A DNA stretch of 64,000 bases, taken from Euglena gracilis (taxonomy: Eukaryota; Euglenida; Euglenophyceae; Euglenales). Positions 61,324-64,000 of the stretch are shown piece after piece. The number at the start of each line of letters is the position of its first letter. Positions within the stretch are counted from its first letter, which is position 1. The stretch covers positions 36,999,703 through 37,063,702 of the forward strand of contig CP154954.1 in NCBI GenBank assembly GCA_039621445.1, in the 5' to 3' direction. Position numbers and translations under genes: made by a program. The notes under the pieces are model-generated. The model had not been told where the DNA came from. It saw only the letters and a program-made list of their open reading frames with translations, and made no database searches.

Positions 61324-61558
61324 GGTACTTGTTCGGTAAAGCACCGCCAGTGAAATTTCTCTAAGTCGGAATTTTTAGGGTTATTGAAGGAGTAGGGTTA
61401 GGTGCGCACATGCCCATTTTGCGCTACATGGACATGTTGCGCAACATGGCCATGTAGCGCAAAATGGCCTTGTGCGCACCTAACCCTACTCCTTCAATTA
61501 ACCCCATGATAACCGACTTAGAGAAATTTCACTGGCGGTCCCTTACCGAACAAGTACC
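61324..61558. mobile_element. Nested fold-back MITE (235 bp)
   Basis: Two arms of about 115 bp, roughly 90% complementary, meeting at ATGTTGCGCAACATGG. Ends are GGTACTTGTTCGGTAA and its inverse. Flanked by the perfect 8-bp direct repeat GAGTTAGG (61316-61323 and 61559-61566). It shares its terminal GGTACTTG with the larger element around it, so both probably use one transposase. An 8-bp duplication suggests the hAT superfamily, but no transposase is present. Confidence 0.88.
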
Positions 61559-61559
61559 G

Positions 61560-62090
61560 AGTTAGGGTTAGGTTTAGGGTTAGGGCAATGTGACCATAAC
61601 CCTAGCCCTTTCCCTAACCCTATCCCTAACCCTATTTTTGGCCCTCTTTGGGTAACTAATGGACAGGGAAAGCACAAAACAGGGTCAGAAGATACGGCTG
61701 GTGTCGGCACAGAGAGGGTTGTCTAGAGAGTAAGGGTTAGGGTCACGGTTTAGGGTTACCCCCCCTCCCCTAGTCGTACGACCGGGTTCCTGCAACCTGT
61801 GACCGGGGGGGGGGGGGTGGTCGTAACACCCCCATAACCTGCAACCTGTGACCGGGGGAGGTGGTCATAACACCCCCATGACCTGCAACCTGTGGCTGGG
61901 GGGTGGTCGTAAATGAGGGGTGGTCGTACGACTAGGGGGGGGGGGGGTTACGGTTAGGGTTTTGGGTTTTGGGTAAGGGTTACGGTTAGGGTTAGGGTTT
62001 ACCTAAACCAAAACCCAACCCTAAACCCAAACCCGAACCCAGAACCCTAACCCTAAATAAACCCTGACCCTGACCCTGACCCTAACTCTC
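61560..62090. repeat. Interstitial degenerate telomere-like repeats
   Basis: Clusters of GGTTAGGG and GGTTTAGGG on one strand (61560-61590, 61950-62000) and CCCTAACC/CCCTAAACC on the same strand further on (61605-61640, 62000-62090), with non-telomeric DNA between. They lie inside the fold-back element and point in both directions, so this is not a chromosome end. Confidence 0.75.
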
Positions 62091-62232
62091 TAGACCCTGT
62101 GTCGACACCAGCCGTATCTTCTGACCCTGTTATGTGCTTTCCAGTGACCTAAAATACATCAGTGACCCAAAGTAGGCCAAAATAGGTGTGGATCGACCTG
62201 TTTTGCCGTGGATCGACTAACAGACAAGTACC

Positions 62233-62724
62233 CGTTTTGACACACAGCATGCCCCAATTGATTCAAAAAAATGTCAGATTTTGGGGGGGGGGATACAGCG
62301 CTGCTCAACCCCCCGAATTGCAAAATATTGAAAATTTTCAGCTGTTGAAAGGGGGGCGGGAGGCGTGGTTTTCAAAGCCAGATTGAATGCCAAGAAATGC
62401 GGGGTGCCAAAACGTGCCACCATCCCCCGGACTGGGTCTCTGACACTAACCCTGACCCTGTTCCTTCACGAACCAGAAACCCTGCCTTTTGACCCGTCAC
62501 ACAGATGGTCCCAAATTACACAAAGGCAAACTTTTGCGATTGTGGGGTGGTGACCAGCAGTGGCTCGGCTGATTCTGGGGTTTAGGGGGGTGGGGAACCC
62601 AGCTGACCTGGTCCCGGGGGCTGGTGGGGCGTTCTGGCGCACCCCATTTCCTGGCATTGAGGCAATCTGGCCCCGAAAATCACGCCGCCATGCCCCCCCC
62701 CCCCGATTGACGCCCAAAATTGTA
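62233..62724. repeat. Satellite resumes: module B and A monomer
   Basis: Continuation of the interrupted monomer (GCATGCCCCAATTGATTC), module B (62300-62560), and an A monomer at 62598 that is cut by the TA-flanked MITE. Confidence 0.75.
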
Positions 62725-62828
62725 CCTCCCCCTCCCCAAGCCCAATGAACACTAAGGTGACAATCTAGACGGTCCGAACACCCCCTGTTCATTGGGCAAG
62801 GGTGTTCATTAGGCATGGGGGGGGGAGG
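62725..62828. mobile_element. MITE with TA duplication (104 bp)
   Basis: Terminal inverted repeats CCTCCCCC..., AAGCCCAATGAACA at the left and TGTTCATTAGGCAT...GGGAGG at the right, flanked on both sides by TA (62723-62724 and 62829-62830), as for Tc1/mariner-type non-autonomous elements. The satellite block ATTGT/AAG.ATTTTGCT is split by it. Confidence 0.7.
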
Positions 62829-62830
62829 TA

Positions 62831-63404
62831 AGCATTTTGCTGGTGAGAGACATCACCTTCATAACAATCGTCGTCTGAATCTGCGTCATCGCCTTGCAGA
62901 TATTCAATTGTTTCGAAATCAGGTTTCGTCCGAAGCATGGTGATTGCTCAATCTCAATGAATCATCATTTCTTGCAATGGATCTGCAGAAGGTGCGGAAG
63001 CAGCGTCACATGCATAGGGTGTGGTTTGGACCAGTGGCGGAACACCACATTTTCGGTTGCCAAATTGACCGAACCCAAGGTATGGAAAAAATTTTCCAAA
63101 AATCAGGCATTCCTACTGCTGAAAATTGGATTTCACACCAAATTGAGAACCTGCTGGAAAAAAAGACCCCCCCCCCAAGTAACCGCTAAAGCGGGGAATG
63201 AGTGATTAACCATGGTTAACACGGTTAAAACGGACAGAGATGGTTAACCAAACTTCTCACGCAAAACCCACATCATTTGATGAAAAACATTTCCTCATTG
63301 GACAAATGTTGGGCCGAAATAGCAAAATACTGACGGGGGTATTTGAGAGGTGCCTGATGGGGCACAATCCGCAGGCACCAAGGCCAGCTGGGTTCCCCGC
63401 CCCC
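62831..63404. other. Gene-free stretch between satellite blocks
   Basis: Contains ATCATCATTTCTTGCA...GGATCTGCAGA, also present in diverged form at 60850-60900. Remaining sequence, including repeated GGTTAAC motifs at 63210-63250, has no recognised function. Confidence 0.5.
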
Positions 63405-64000
63405 CAGACACACGCCCCCCCCCTTCCGCCCCGATTTATACCAAAAAATTGCCAAAACTTTTGCAATTGTGGGGTGTTTTCAGCAGTGGTTTCAATTATT
63501 GTGGGGTTTTGGGGGTGGGGAACCCAGCTGACCTGGTCCCTGGTCGCACGTTTTGGCCCCCCCCCAATTCCTGGCATTGAGCCAATCTGGCCCCGAAAAT
63601 CACGCCCCCACGCCCCCCCCCCCCGATTAACGCCCAAAGATTGTGAAGATTTTGCTATTTGGGGGGTGTTGAGCAGCAGTGGTGCTGATATTCATGGGTT
63701 TTTGGGGGGTGGGGAACCCAGCTGACCTGGTCCCAGGGGCCGGTCGCACGTTTTGGCACCCCCCAATTCCTGGCATTGAGGCAATCTGGTCACGAGGAAA
63801 CCGCCCCCCCCCCCCCCCTTCCGCCCCGATTTATACCAAAAAATTGCCAAAACTTTTGCAATTGTGGGGTGTTTTCAGCAGTGGTTTCAGTTATTATGGG
63901 GTTTTTGGGGGTGGGGAACCCAGCTGACCTGGTCCCAGGGGCCGGTCGCACGTTTTGGCACCCCCCAATTCCTGGCATTGAGGCAATCTGGTCCCGAGAA
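63405..64000. repeat. Satellite A monomers, running off the window
   Basis: Landmark copies at about 63526, 63718 and 63918, again with about 200-bp spacing; the array continues beyond the end of the window. Confidence 0.93.

Larger units (their letters stand above)
61152..62232. mobile_element. Fold-back element with terminal inverted repeats, in the satellite
   Basis: Begins GGTACTTGTCTGTTAGTCGATCCAC-like and ends with the inverse (GTGGATCGACTAACAGACAAGTACC; read as two 12-13 base halves). Flanks are CGTTTTGG on the left and CGTTTTGA on the right, a nearly perfect 8-bp duplication. The undisturbed satellite at 60735-60770 (GGGACATTTTGGCACACC) shows the empty site. Inside are direct and inverted copies of a block with AAACAGGGTCAGAAGATACG, degenerate telomere-like repeats and a nested smaller fold-back. 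It encodes no protein. Confidence 0.8.

Noticed and set aside
61560-62090. A chromosome end marked by telomere repeats
   Set aside because: Repeats are degenerate, face both ways and lie inside a fold-back element with satellite on both sides.

Overview
The window is eukaryotic, repeat-dense DNA from a large, transposon-rich genome. I recognise no host gene, rRNA or tRNA. Almost everything interpretable is retrotransposon: three LTR elements of Ty3/gypsy (chromovirus-like) character and several decayed DIRS-like elements carrying tyrosine recombinases. These lie among satellites, microsatellites, fold-back elements and very long G/C homopolymers. Spliceosomal-scale repeat content, initiator-Met-type primer binding sites, chromodomains and interstitial TTAGGG/TTTAGGG-type repeats fit a unicellular alga or other protist. 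The species cannot be named from the sequence.

Layout. 1-7.0 kb is non-coding: recurrent repeat modules, G-run/C-run palindromes, a (TG)n tract and a fold-back. 7.0-10.0 kb (minus strand) is the 3' half of DIRS-like copy A: tyrosine recombinase, Dam-like domain, RNase H and RT palm. 9976-23380 is LTR element 1, inserted on the plus strand into the RT gene of copy A, which resumes at 23385-24.7 kb. 24.68-27.83 kb is a second, head-to-head DIRS-like copy (B) with an internal rearrangement. 28.2-28.9 kb holds simple repeats. 29.0-31.3 kb is a diverged DIRS-like copy (D). 31687-43767 is LTR element 2. 43.8-45.9 kb is repeats without genes. About 45.95-54.21 kb is element 3, a 3'-truncated Ty3/gypsy-like element. 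54.2-57.0 kb is GC-rich non-coding DNA, a pyrimidine tract and a (TG)n tract. 57.1-64.0 kb is a satellite with a monomer of about 200 bp, invaded by nested fold-back elements and a TA-flanked MITE.

How the parts work together. Elements 1 and 2 share one plan: LTR, iMet-type PBS, gag, a single in-frame UAG, a captured C5-cytosine DNA methyltransferase, a G9 run with a +1 change of frame, then protease-RT-RNase H-integrase-chromodomain, a G-rich 3' region, a polypurine tract and LTR. Element 2 adds a second, Dam-like (N6-adenine type) domain behind the C5 methyltransferase. Element 3 also separates gag from pol by one in-frame UAG and has a Dam-like domain between protease and RT. The DIRS-like copies carry a related domain between RNase H and recombinase. 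Element 1 looks young (LTRs differ at about five sites plus one homopolymer indel; pol intact). Element 2 is older (about a dozen LTR substitutions; pol broken). Most striking are the shared readthrough/frameshift architecture around the captured methyltransferases and the extraordinary density of short perfect hairpins confined to element 3.
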